NCBI GenBank assembly: GCA_028696365.1
Contig: JAQVHG010000064.1
Span: 1-10,019, forward strand
Length of the DNA: 10,019 bases
Direction of reading: 5' to 3'
From: Methanofollis sp.
GTDB taxonomy: Archaea > Halobacteriota > Methanomicrobia > Methanomicrobiales > Methanofollaceae
A program made the translations under genes and the position numbers. Shown piece by piece: positions 1 through 4,743 of the stretch (positions within the stretch are counted from its first letter, which is position 1; every line of letters starts with the position of its first letter). The notes beneath the pieces were generated by a model. That model saw only the letters and a program-made list of their open reading frames with translations, had not been told where the DNA came from and made no database searches.

Positions 1-321
1 CATGCCGTACAGGCGGCCGTGGAACTCCAGGGTCTCGCCGACGGTCATGTCCCGGTCGAGCGTGACCTCCTGGAAGACGATCCCGATCGCCTCCCGCACC
101 CGGTCGGGGTCGGCCGCCACGTCGAAGCCCGCCACCACGGCCCGCCCGGTCTGGAGGGGGAGGAGGGTGGTGAGCACGTTGATCACCGTGCTCTTCCCGG
201 CGCCGTTCGGCCCGAGAAAAGAGAAGATCTCCCCCTCCTCGACCGTGAAACTGATCCCCTGCACTGCCTTCACCGCCCCGAAGGAGTGTTCGAGTCCCTC
301 CACCTCGATGACCTCTGCCAT
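1..321 (-). CDS. ABC transporter ATP-binding protein, drug-export (DrrA/NatA-like) type, 5' part only
   Basis: This is the N-terminal 107 residues of an ABC ATPase; the gene continues beyond the left edge of the window. It would power a membrane exporter whose permease is probably encoded next in line outside the window. The Walker A motif GPNGAGKST lies at residues 37-45 and the Q-loop (IVFQE, Gln84) follows. The text around residues 86-106 (LDRDMTVGETLEFHGRLYG) is typical of the daunorubicin-resistance/NatA branch of ABC-2 exporters. The signature motif, Walker B and H-loop would lie outside. The start ATG at 321 is preceded by a purine-rich GGAAAGAGGGAC ribosome binding site. The gene lies 18 nt after the stop of the upstream Clp1-like gene on the same strand, so the two may be co-transcribed. 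The ATPase call is secure; the exported substrate is unknown. Confidence 0.93.
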   Translation of the reverse strand, partial: MAEVIEVEGLEHSFGAVKAVQGISFTVEEGEIFSFLGPNGAGKSTVINVLTTLLPLQTGRAVVAGFDVAADPDRVREAIGIVFQEVTLDRDMTVGETLEFHGRLYGM

Positions 322-339
322 CGTCCCTCTTTCCAGGCT

Positions 340-1170
340 TCATCTCTCTTGAAGGTAGCGGGGCGGCAGGTCTGGCCTGAAGTCTGAGACCTCCAGGTAG
401 GCCGGCACCCATGGCGAGGGAGGCGGGGCCAGGAGCACAACTCCGTCCTCGCCGACCGCCTCAACGATTCCCACGGTGAGGACCCAGCCTGCAGCGTCGC
501 AGAGAGCGGCGAGCGTCCCGGTCGGGTCTTCTGGGACTGCACCCCTGACCTGAAGGTCGGCCGGGAGGGGGAGCCTGACCGCCCCTTCCATATATGCTGC
601 AAACCGTGCTCTCCGATACCGACGGCGCTCGCCCCGTGAACGTTCACGTGCATGGGGGGAGGGCATGACCCGGTGAAACCGCGGGCCCCGCCGGCCCCTG
701 AAAGGCCCGAGGATAGGTTCGAGTTCACGGCCGCGTGGGAGGGCGACGATATGGTCGGGCCTGAGGGCCGCCACCGAACGGCGCTGGAAGGCGACCCCGC
801 CCCTTCCCGTCACATATCCGCAGGAGTCGACGACCACCGTCTCCGCCCCCGCCGCATATGCGGCCGCGCGCAGAACCTTGAGGGCTTCGAAGGTCTCTTC
901 CAGGGCCCGTGTCGGCGTGAGCGCCCCGGTGAAACGAAGGCGAACTTCCCCATCAGGCAGGGCGACCCCGAGCGTCCCTGGCGGCCCGAGGACCGCCTGC
1001 CCGGCGTCGGCATCCAGATAGGCCGTCTGCTCGCCGAGACGCTCAATGAGATACGTGGCCAGGGTGCTCTTGCCGGTGTCGGTGGCCCCGAGCAGATAGA
1101 CGGTGCCGGCCGCCCCCTTCCTGGTGAGGGCCTCTGCCAATGCCTCCCATGCCGGTACCTCGGTCGCCAT
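340..1170 (-). CDS. Clp1/Grc3-like polynucleotide 5'-hydroxyl kinase (short form)
   Basis: This is a predicted P-loop RNA/polynucleotide kinase of the Clp1/Nol9/Grc3 family, which transfers the NTP gamma-phosphate to 5'-OH ends. From the ATG at 1170 it has 276 residues. Walker A GATDTGKST is at residues 28-36. It is followed by the family-typical YLDADAGQ (51-58) and a GPPGT segment. A Walker B-like VVVDSCGYVTG strand and an Arg-rich region follow, which could form the lid or RNA-contact surface. An in-frame TTG at 1179 would add three residues. A TATA-like AATATTT on the minus strand near 1201-1208 predicts a transcript starting at about 1175-1180, so the mRNA would be leaderless or nearly so. 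The archaeal kinase studied in Pyrococcus is longer (roughly 360 residues from memory), so this copy seems to have a reduced C-terminal part. Its RNA target is unknown; the family assignment is good. Confidence 0.83.
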   Translation of the reverse strand: MATEVPAWEALAEALTRKGAAGTVYLLGATDTGKSTLATYLIERLGEQTAYLDADAGQAVLGPPGTLGVALPDGEVRLRFTGALTPTRALEETFEALKVLRAAAYAAGAETVVVDSCGYVTGRGGVAFQRRSVAALRPDHIVALPRGRELEPILGPFRGRRGPRFHRVMPSPHARERSRGERRRYRRARFAAYMEGAVRLPLPADLQVRGAVPEDPTGTLAALCDAAGWVLTVGIVEAVGEDGVVLLAPPPSPWVPAYLEVSDFRPDLPPRYLQER

Positions 1171-1194
1171 CCCCAGCAAGTTCGGCGCGCACGC

Positions 1195-1215
1195 ACCTTC
1201 AAATATTCGCTCTCC
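1195..1215. promoter_or_regulatory. Shared divergent TATA region between the kinase and CBS genes
   Basis: The only A/T-rich block between the two divergent starts is TTCAAATATTCG (1198-1209). Its AAATATT core reads TATA-like on both strands. Measured from its centre, about 25 nt in each direction gives predicted start points near 1229 (plus, about 20 nt before the CBS ATG, leaving room for its ribosome site) and near 1179 (minus, right at the kinase start). One TBP site could therefore serve both genes. This is a positional inference; no transcript data are available. Confidence 0.5.
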
Positions 1216-1248
1216 AAGAAGGTGGCGCGACCGAGGAGGAGAGAAAAG

Positions 1249-1671
1249 ATGACACTGATGGACTGCTGTCAGGTGCCGGTGGTGACGGTCCCGCCCGAGA
1301 CCCCGGTCTATGACGTCGCCAGGATCATGGCCGAACAGAATGTGGGAAGCGTCGTCGTCGTGGAGGAGAAAAAACCAGTCGGGATCCTCACCGACCGCGA
1401 CATCACCGTCCGGGTCACCGCCGAGGCCCTGGACCCGGCGCAGGTCCCGGTCAGGGCCGTGATGAGCGGGAACCTCATGGTTCTCCCGGCCTCCGCAGGG
1501 CTCTACGAGGCGCTGGGGAAGGCCAGGGACCGGAATGTCAGGCGCGTCCCGGTGGTGGACGGCCAGGGTGCGCTCACCGGGATCATCACGGTCGACGACA
1601 TCATCGCCCTGCTCGCAGAAGAGATGGGCCGGATCGCAACGGTGATCAAGGCGGGGCGGCCGAAGATCTAA
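1249..1671 (+). CDS. Two-CBS-domain (Bateman module) protein
   Basis: This 140-residue protein consists almost entirely of a CBS pair. CBS pairs sense adenosine nucleotides or related ligands and regulate partner proteins. The first CBS domain covers roughly residues 8-60, with VGSVVVVEEKKPVGILTDRDI as its signature strand-loop-helix. The second covers about 73-125 and carries RRVPVVDGQGALTGIITVDDI. No catalytic or DNA-binding domain is attached, so it probably acts as a stand-alone regulatory module; the ligand and partner cannot be read from sequence. The ATG at 1249 is preceded by GGAGGAGAG at 1235-1243, a strong ribosome site. The open frame continues far upstream in antisense to the kinase gene, but that extension has no ribosome site or homology and is not used. 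An oligo-T tract directly follows the stop. Confidence 0.9.
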   Translation: MTLMDCCQVPVVTVPPETPVYDVARIMAEQNVGSVVVVEEKKPVGILTDRDITVRVTAEALDPAQVPVRAVMSGNLMVLPASAGLYEALGKARDRNVRRVPVVDGQGALTGIITVDDIIALLAEEMGRIATVIKAGRPKI

Positions 1672-1680
1672 TCATTTTTT
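1672..1680 (+). terminator. Oligo-T terminator after the CBS gene
   Basis: Six T residues (1675-1680) follow the TAA stop within 9 nt, the usual form of an archaeal intrinsic terminator. The tract ends exactly where the first repeat element begins at 1681. Confidence 0.5.
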
Positions 1681-1915
1681 GGCTCTGTAGAAACTCTCTT
1701 GATGATGATCTCTGAAGGGGGGCGGCCAAGCCCCCCAAACCCCCCCGCCACACGATAGAAGTGGAGACGGCAACACCCTCTTCATGTTCATTAATTTTGC
1801 CTTCCCCCCTATCTTCATCACGGGGGTCCGGGCGGCACTCGCCCCCGACCGAAGGGGTAGGAAGGTGGGTGACACACCTCTCCCCCACACAAGATGTGAG
1901 AGATTCTACAGAGCC
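1681..1915. mobile_element. MITE-like element A, full length (235 bp)
   Basis: The left end reads GGCTCTGTAGAAACTCTC (1681-1698). The right end reads GAGAGATTCTACAGAGCC (1898-1915), its reverse complement with about one mismatch. The element has no credible coding capacity. Internally it carries a 7-bp GC hairpin (stem arms 1717-1723 and 1730-1736) and a second GC hairpin module at 1821-1847. Read in reverse, its right half matches the left half of element D at 9814, including the shared block GTCACCCACCTTCC. Its left tip likewise matches the right tip of D (CATCAAGA followed by the inverted repeat). This is the structure of a miniature inverted-repeat transposable element mobilised in trans. 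No clear target duplication is visible: T6 lies on the left and GTAGAATTG on the right. Confidence 0.75.
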
Positions 1916-2077
1916 GTAGAATTGCTCATGAAGCGAAAATACACCTCGAGCATATCCCAAAATCTCCGGCCCTCATCCTCACCGATTGAGAGCAATGGAT
2001 GATAATGAAAAGGTTCCAGTTTTTTCATCGCACACCCATGCATTCATCACCTTCCCCCTCGTCCCCGGCGAAAAGAT
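1916..2077. other. Gene-free spacer between repeat elements A and B
   Basis: No convincing gene, RNA or promoter is seen here. A string GAGCATATCCCAAAA (1948-1962) resembles GAGCGTATCCCAAAA at 9177-9191 and, inverted, CATCCCAAAACATT near 9493-9506. In two of the three places an inverted-repeat end (TTCTACAGAGC) lies close by, so this may be flank or a fragment of a related, larger element. Confidence 0.35.
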
Positions 2078-2149
2078 TGAGGAAGGCGGTTGAATCGCGC
2101 TCGCACCGAGAGCTCGCACCGAGAATTAGTGAGGGTTTCTACAGAGTCC
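2078..2149 (-). mobile_element. MITE-like element B, solo end in reverse orientation
   Basis: Read on the minus strand from 2149, this begins GGACTCTGTAGAAACCCTCA. It continues with a TTCTCGGTGCGAG block and an ACCGCCTTCC block that match element C (2807-2865) over roughly 60-70 bp. A 13-bp unit GCTCGCACCGAGA is tandemly duplicated inside it (2099-2111 and 2112-2124), a duplication absent from C. No partner end can be found, so it is a truncated copy. Its end abuts a T6 run (2150-2155). Confidence 0.65.
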
Positions 2150-2234
2150 TTTTTTCCAGGACCACAGGAAAGACCTCCCCCTTCACCAAGGTATTTTTTC
2201 CATGCCGCCCTATGATAATCGCAAATGAAAACCT

Positions 2235-2240
2235 GGAGGA
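2235..2240 (+). promoter_or_regulatory. Ribosome binding site that fixes the DUF2721 start
   Basis: GGAGGA sits 4 nt before the GTG at 2245. It is the only good ribosome site near the N-terminus of the downstream gene. It supports GTG over the upstream ATG codons, whose reading frame runs back into repeat B. Confidence 0.6.
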
Positions 2241-2244
2241 TCAT

Positions 2245-2703
2245 GTGACATCAGCTGATATCATCCAGACCATGCTCGCCCCCGGACTTATGATCTCGGC
2301 CTGCGGTCTCCTTCTTCTCAGTATGAACAACAAGTACTCGGTCGTGCTCAGCCGGATCCGCGTCCTCGACGACGAGAAACGGGATCATCTCCACGATAAT
2401 CAGGGCCCTCAGAGGAGCAAAGACACACGCCTTGTGTGTGTCCTCGATCAACTTTCCGAACTCCAGACGCGCGTACAGTTCGAGAGAGACGCCATCGTCT
2501 GCTACTCGGCAGCGGTGGCGTTCTTCGTCCTCACCTCCCTCTTCATCGGCTTCTCGGTGCTCGGAGGGATCGAGATCCTCGGCGCCCTCACCATCGCCTC
2601 GTTCCTGGTCGGGATGCTCCTCGTCCTCGCCGGCGTCCTCTTGGCCGGGTGGGAAGCCATCAAGGGTTATCGGATCATCCGCCTTGACATGCAGAACGAG
2701 TGA
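2245..2703 (+). CDS. DUF2721-like three-helix membrane protein
   Basis: This is a predicted small integral membrane protein of 152 residues from the GTG at 2245. TM1 is at about residues 11-27 (LAPGLMISACGLLLLSM), directly followed by NNKYSVVLSRIRVLDDEKR. The NN/RIR pattern after the first helix is what suggests DUF2721. A polar, probably cytoplasmic or coiled segment (about 42-82) leads to two closely spaced helices at about 84-106 and 111-136. Function is unknown for the family. The frame is open back to 1999, but residues encoded by 1999-2244 are low-complexity Ser/Pro/Arg text derived from repeat B, so the longer version is rejected. The gene stands alone between two repeat regions and has its own T-tract terminator. 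DUF2721 membership is a recognition from memory and would be settled by a profile search. Confidence 0.72.
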   Translation: MTSADIIQTMLAPGLMISACGLLLLSMNNKYSVVLSRIRVLDDEKRDHLHDNQGPQRSKDTRLVCVLDQLSELQTRVQFERDAIVCYSAAVAFFVLTSLFIGFSVLGGIEILGALTIASFLVGMLLVLAGVLLAGWEAIKGYRIIRLDMQNE

Positions 2704-2725
2704 GAGAAGGGTCCTGGAACAAATT

Positions 2726-2740
2726 TCATTCTTTTTTTCT
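2726..2740 (+). terminator. Oligo-T terminator after the DUF2721-like gene
   Basis: TTTCATTCTTTTTTTCT contains seven consecutive T residues (2732-2738), 29 nt after the TGA stop. It is immediately followed by GGCTCAGAAGAAA (2741-2753), which differs from the repeat-end consensus GGCTCTGTAGAAA at two positions. Confidence 0.5.
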
Positions 2741-2806
2741 GGCTCAGAAGAAATCTTTGCCTTTCCTCAATGCACGCGCGGTTGAAACGCCATCTTATAT
2801 TCATTC

Positions 2807-2930
2807 GGCTCTGTAGAAACCCTCACTTATTCTTGGTGCGAGCGCAATTGGACCGCCTTCCCATAGACTCTTACCGGGGGGTGCAACCCCCCGCCACCGA
2901 GAGGAGCCTGGAGGATTTCTACAGCGAACC
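2807..2930. mobile_element. MITE-like element C, short form (124 bp)
   Basis: The left end GGCTCTGTAGAAACCCTCAC (2807-2826) is identical over 20 nt to the left end of element D at 9814. The right end (GAGGATTTCTACAG at 2911-2924, then CGAACC) is a degenerate inverted copy. The interior holds a perfect hairpin at 2876-2892 (GGGGGGT / ACCCCCC, 3-nt loop). The left half carries the TTGGTGCGAGCG and ACCGCCTTCCC blocks shared with element B. There is no coding capacity. Its size matches element D (121 bp), suggesting a recurring short subclass derived by internal deletion. Confidence 0.72.
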
Positions 2931-2976
2931 CTTCATCTTATCTCCTGGTGCGAGCGTGACCAGCCCGCCTACCCAC
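2926..2976. mobile_element. Truncated repeat copy adjoining element C
   Basis: The sequence from 2926 (GAACCCTTCATCTTATCTCC, then TGGTGCGAGCG and CCGCCTACCC) parallels the left half of element C (AAACCCTCACTTATTCTT, TGGTGCGAGCG, CCGCCTTCCC). The right end of C therefore runs straight into the left part of another decayed copy in the same orientation, either tandem or nested. No right end is visible. Confidence 0.5.
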
Positions 2977-3027
2977 ATCGACCCCCCCTCCTCTACCGCA
3001 CCCCTCTCCAGACCATCTCTTTTCCGG

Positions 3028-3045
3028 AACCATTATCCATATCTG
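3028..3045 (+). promoter_or_regulatory. Possible promoter of the rnhA-cas4-like-trmO-MFS cluster
   Basis: AACCATTATCCATATCTGG is the only A/T-rich block between the repeats and the ATG at 3072. Its distance of roughly 30-35 nt from the start would fit a leaderless or very short-leader transcript. This agrees with the lack of a good ribosome site next to the ATG. The match to the archaeal TATA consensus is weak. Confidence 0.35.
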
Positions 3046-3071
3046 GAGGTGGCCCCCACCACTGTACCAGG

Positions 3072-3500
3072 ATGACCGCAACAGAAAGAGGGGGATTGGC
3101 CATCTATACCGACGGGGCATCGAGGGGCAACCCTGGCCCCGCCGCCTTCGCCTATCTCTTTGTCAGGGACGACGAGATCGTCCACGAGGCCTCAGGGCGT
3201 GCCGGTGTCACCACCAACAACACCGCCGAATACCTGGCCGTGATCCACGCCCTCAAAGAAGCCAGGAACTGGACCGACGGCCCGGTCGCCCTCTACTCAG
3301 ACAGCCAGCTGGTGGTCCGCCAGTTGCGCGGAGAATACCGGGTGAACAAAGCGCACCTCCGCACTCTCAAAGAAGAGGTTCTCACCCTTGTCAGGGCGTT
3401 CAGCACCGTCACCTTCTCCTCGGTCAGGCGCTCAGACCGCTATGTGAGCAGGGCCGACGCCCTCTGCAACCTCGAACTCGATAGAAGGGAAAGTGGATGA
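3072..3500 (+). CDS. rnhA: Ribonuclease HI
   Basis: This 142-residue protein is predicted to cleave the RNA strand of RNA-DNA hybrids (R-loops, primers). The type 1 RNase H fold is complete: YTDGASRGNPGPAAFAY (12-28) gives Asp14, NNTAEYLAVIHAL (49-61) gives Glu53, and LYSDSQLVVRQL (74-85) gives Asp77. A final RADALCN (127-133) supplies the fourth acidic residue, Asp129. The protein lacks an N-terminal hybrid-binding domain, and its length is normal for the archaeal/short bacterial type. ATG 3072 is just upstream of the domain and no other start fits. The stop overlaps the start of the next gene (ATGA, 3497-3500), so translation is probably coupled to the Cas4-like nuclease. The family call is firm; the functional link to its neighbour is an inference. 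Confidence 0.95.
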   Translation: MTATERGGLAIYTDGASRGNPGPAAFAYLFVRDDEIVHEASGRAGVTTNNTAEYLAVIHALKEARNWTDGPVALYSDSQLVVRQLRGEYRVNKAHLRTLKEEVLTLVRAFSTVTFSSVRRSDRYVSRADALCNLELDRRESG

Positions 3501-4330
3501 GCGGGACAGAGCGGCACGTCCCGGTGGTCTCAGCCTCAGAGATCGCCGAATACTCGTACTGTGCGCTCTCGTGGCAATTCCAGCGGAGCAAAACCGCCCC
3601 GGCCCCGCCGGTCACCCCGTCGGTCGAACGGGGGCGGCGGGTGCATGCCGAGGTCGGCAGAACTCTTTTCAAGGTCGAGCATGAACGACAGATCTTCTGG
3701 CTCCTCACCGTCGTTGGCTATGCCCTCCTCGCCCTCGCCCTCATCGTCCTGCTGAGGGAGGGCGCCATGAACACCTCGTCGGTGACGAACTACACCAGCA
3801 TCCTCCTCCTCCTCCTCGGCGCCACCATCTTTTTCACCTTCGCCCTCTGGAAATATTATCAGACCAGAATGGTGCGCAAGGAGTTCGGGATCCCTGAAGG
3901 CGAACTTCTCTACTCAGACCTCGACACCTCCTCTGAGGTGCTCTACTCTGAGACGCACCAGATCTCGGGCAAGCCCGACTATGTGCTCAGAGATGAGATG
4001 ACCGGGGCCTATATTCCGGTCGAGGTGAAGAGCGGGCGGGCGAGAAAACCCTACTGGAACCATATCCTCCAGCTCGCCGCCTACTGTATCCTTGTCGAGG
4101 AGCGCTACGGCACCTCGGTCCCGTACGGAACCCTGGTCTACGGGAACGGCGACCAGCACAGGATCGAGTTCACCCCTGACCTCAGGGAACAGGTCCTTGC
4201 CACCGTGGACGAGATGCGGGCCTGCCTGGAGGATGGGGGAAGCGCGAGGCGGAACCACAACGCCGCAGTGCGGTGCCGCTCCTGCGCTTACCGGGAGGAG
4301 TGCGGGTCGGCCCTTGGAGATGATCAATAA
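3497..4330 (+). CDS. Cas4-like PD-(D/E)XK nuclease with two inserted transmembrane helices
   Basis: This is a predicted membrane-anchored DNA nuclease of the Cas4/Dna2/RecB-like class, 277 residues. The hallmarks are in order. SASEIAEYSYCALSW (12-26) carries Cys22. ERGRRVHAEVG (44-54) carries the RecB-type His50. GKPDYVL gives Asp161, IPVEVKSG gives Glu176 and Lys178, and QLAAY (192-196) is the QhxxY motif. Cys260, Cys263 and Cys269 near the C-terminus, with Cys22, would bind a [4Fe-4S] cluster. Between His50 and Asp161 lie two hydrophobic segments (about 66-87 and 101-118) that look like a helical hairpin in the membrane, leaving both nuclease halves on the same side. The start overlaps the rnhA stop by 4 nt, and the stop overlaps the next ATG by 1 nt. 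No cas1, cas2 or CRISPR array is in view, so a role in general DNA processing or repair is at least as likely as spacer acquisition. Confidence 0.85.
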   Translation: MSGTERHVPVVSASEIAEYSYCALSWQFQRSKTAPAPPVTPSVERGRRVHAEVGRTLFKVEHERQIFWLLTVVGYALLALALIVLLREGAMNTSSVTNYTSILLLLLGATIFFTFALWKYYQTRMVRKEFGIPEGELLYSDLDTSSEVLYSETHQISGKPDYVLRDEMTGAYIPVEVKSGRARKPYWNHILQLAAYCILVEERYGTSVPYGTLVYGNGDQHRIEFTPDLREQVLATVDEMRACLEDGGSARRNHNAAVRCRSCAYREECGSALGDDQ

Positions 4331-4743
4331 TGATGGAACTGATAGCGATCGGGACGATCAGGTCCCCCTACACCTCACCAGAGGATGCCCCGCGTCAGGG
4401 GCGGCTGAACGATGTTGAATCCGAGATCGAGGTTTACCCCGCGTATGCAGAAGGGCTGGAAGGCCTCGAAGGGTGCAAACGCCTCGTTGTCCTCTACTGG
4501 CTGGACCGTGCCGACCGCTCCCTGCTCACGGCGACCCCACCAGGCCAGACCCACTCACGCGGCGTCTTCTCGACCAGGTCTCCACACCGCCCAAACCCCA
4601 TCGCCCTCTCGGTCGTCGACCTCCTTGCGATCAAGGGGCGGACCCTGCGGGTGCAGGGGCTCGAAGCCCTTGACGGCAGCCCGCTCCTCGACCTCAAGCC
4701 CCACCTGCCGCTGATCGAGATCCCGGCCACCTCTGACAGGTGA
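4330..4743 (+). CDS. trmO: TrmO-like (TsaA/YaeB domain) tRNA t6A37 N6-methyltransferase
   Basis: This 137-residue protein is predicted to be an S-adenosylmethionine-dependent enzyme of the TrmO/VirR/TsaA family. The characterised bacterial member methylates N6-threonylcarbamoyladenosine at tRNA position 37. The diagnostic text is present: an N-terminal MELIAIGTIRSPY (2-14), RGVFSTRSPHRPNPIALS (77-94) and LDGSPLLDLKPH (114-125). The protein ends soon after, without the C-terminal extension of E. coli TrmO, as is usual for archaeal single-domain forms. Two adjacent ATG codons (4330 and 4333) could start it. The first overlaps the previous stop (TAATG), implying translational coupling. The stop overlaps a GTG that appears to begin the next gene (GTGA, 4740-4743). 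The fold and family are clear; the exact substrate in archaea is an inference. Confidence 0.88.
   Translation: MMELIAIGTIRSPYTSPEDAPRQGRLNDVESEIEVYPAYAEGLEGLEGCKRLVVLYWLDRADRSLLTATPPGQTHSRGVFSTRSPHRPNPIALSVVDLLAIKGRTLRVQGLEALDGSPLLDLKPHLPLIEIPATSDR

Noticed and set aside
652..1248. Long N-terminal extension of the CBS protein frame
   Set aside because: It is antisense to the Clp1-like kinase gene, has no ribosome site, and its protein text is Arg/Pro/Gly-rich shadow sequence. The ATG at 1249 has a strong ribosome site and begins the CBS domain directly.
1681..1915. Target-site duplication around element A
   Set aside because: The flanks (T6 on the left, GTAGAATTG on the right) do not match, and neither do those of C or D, so no duplication is claimed.
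1999..2244. N-terminal extension of the DUF2721-like protein
   Set aside because: It is encoded largely by repeat B, is low-complexity, and is poorly served by ribosome sites. GGAGGA marks GTG 2245 instead.
1681..2976. CRISPR array, considered because a Cas4-like gene is nearby
   Set aside because: The repeats are in both orientations, unevenly spaced and carry terminal inverted repeats. There is no regular repeat-spacer alternation anywhere in the window.
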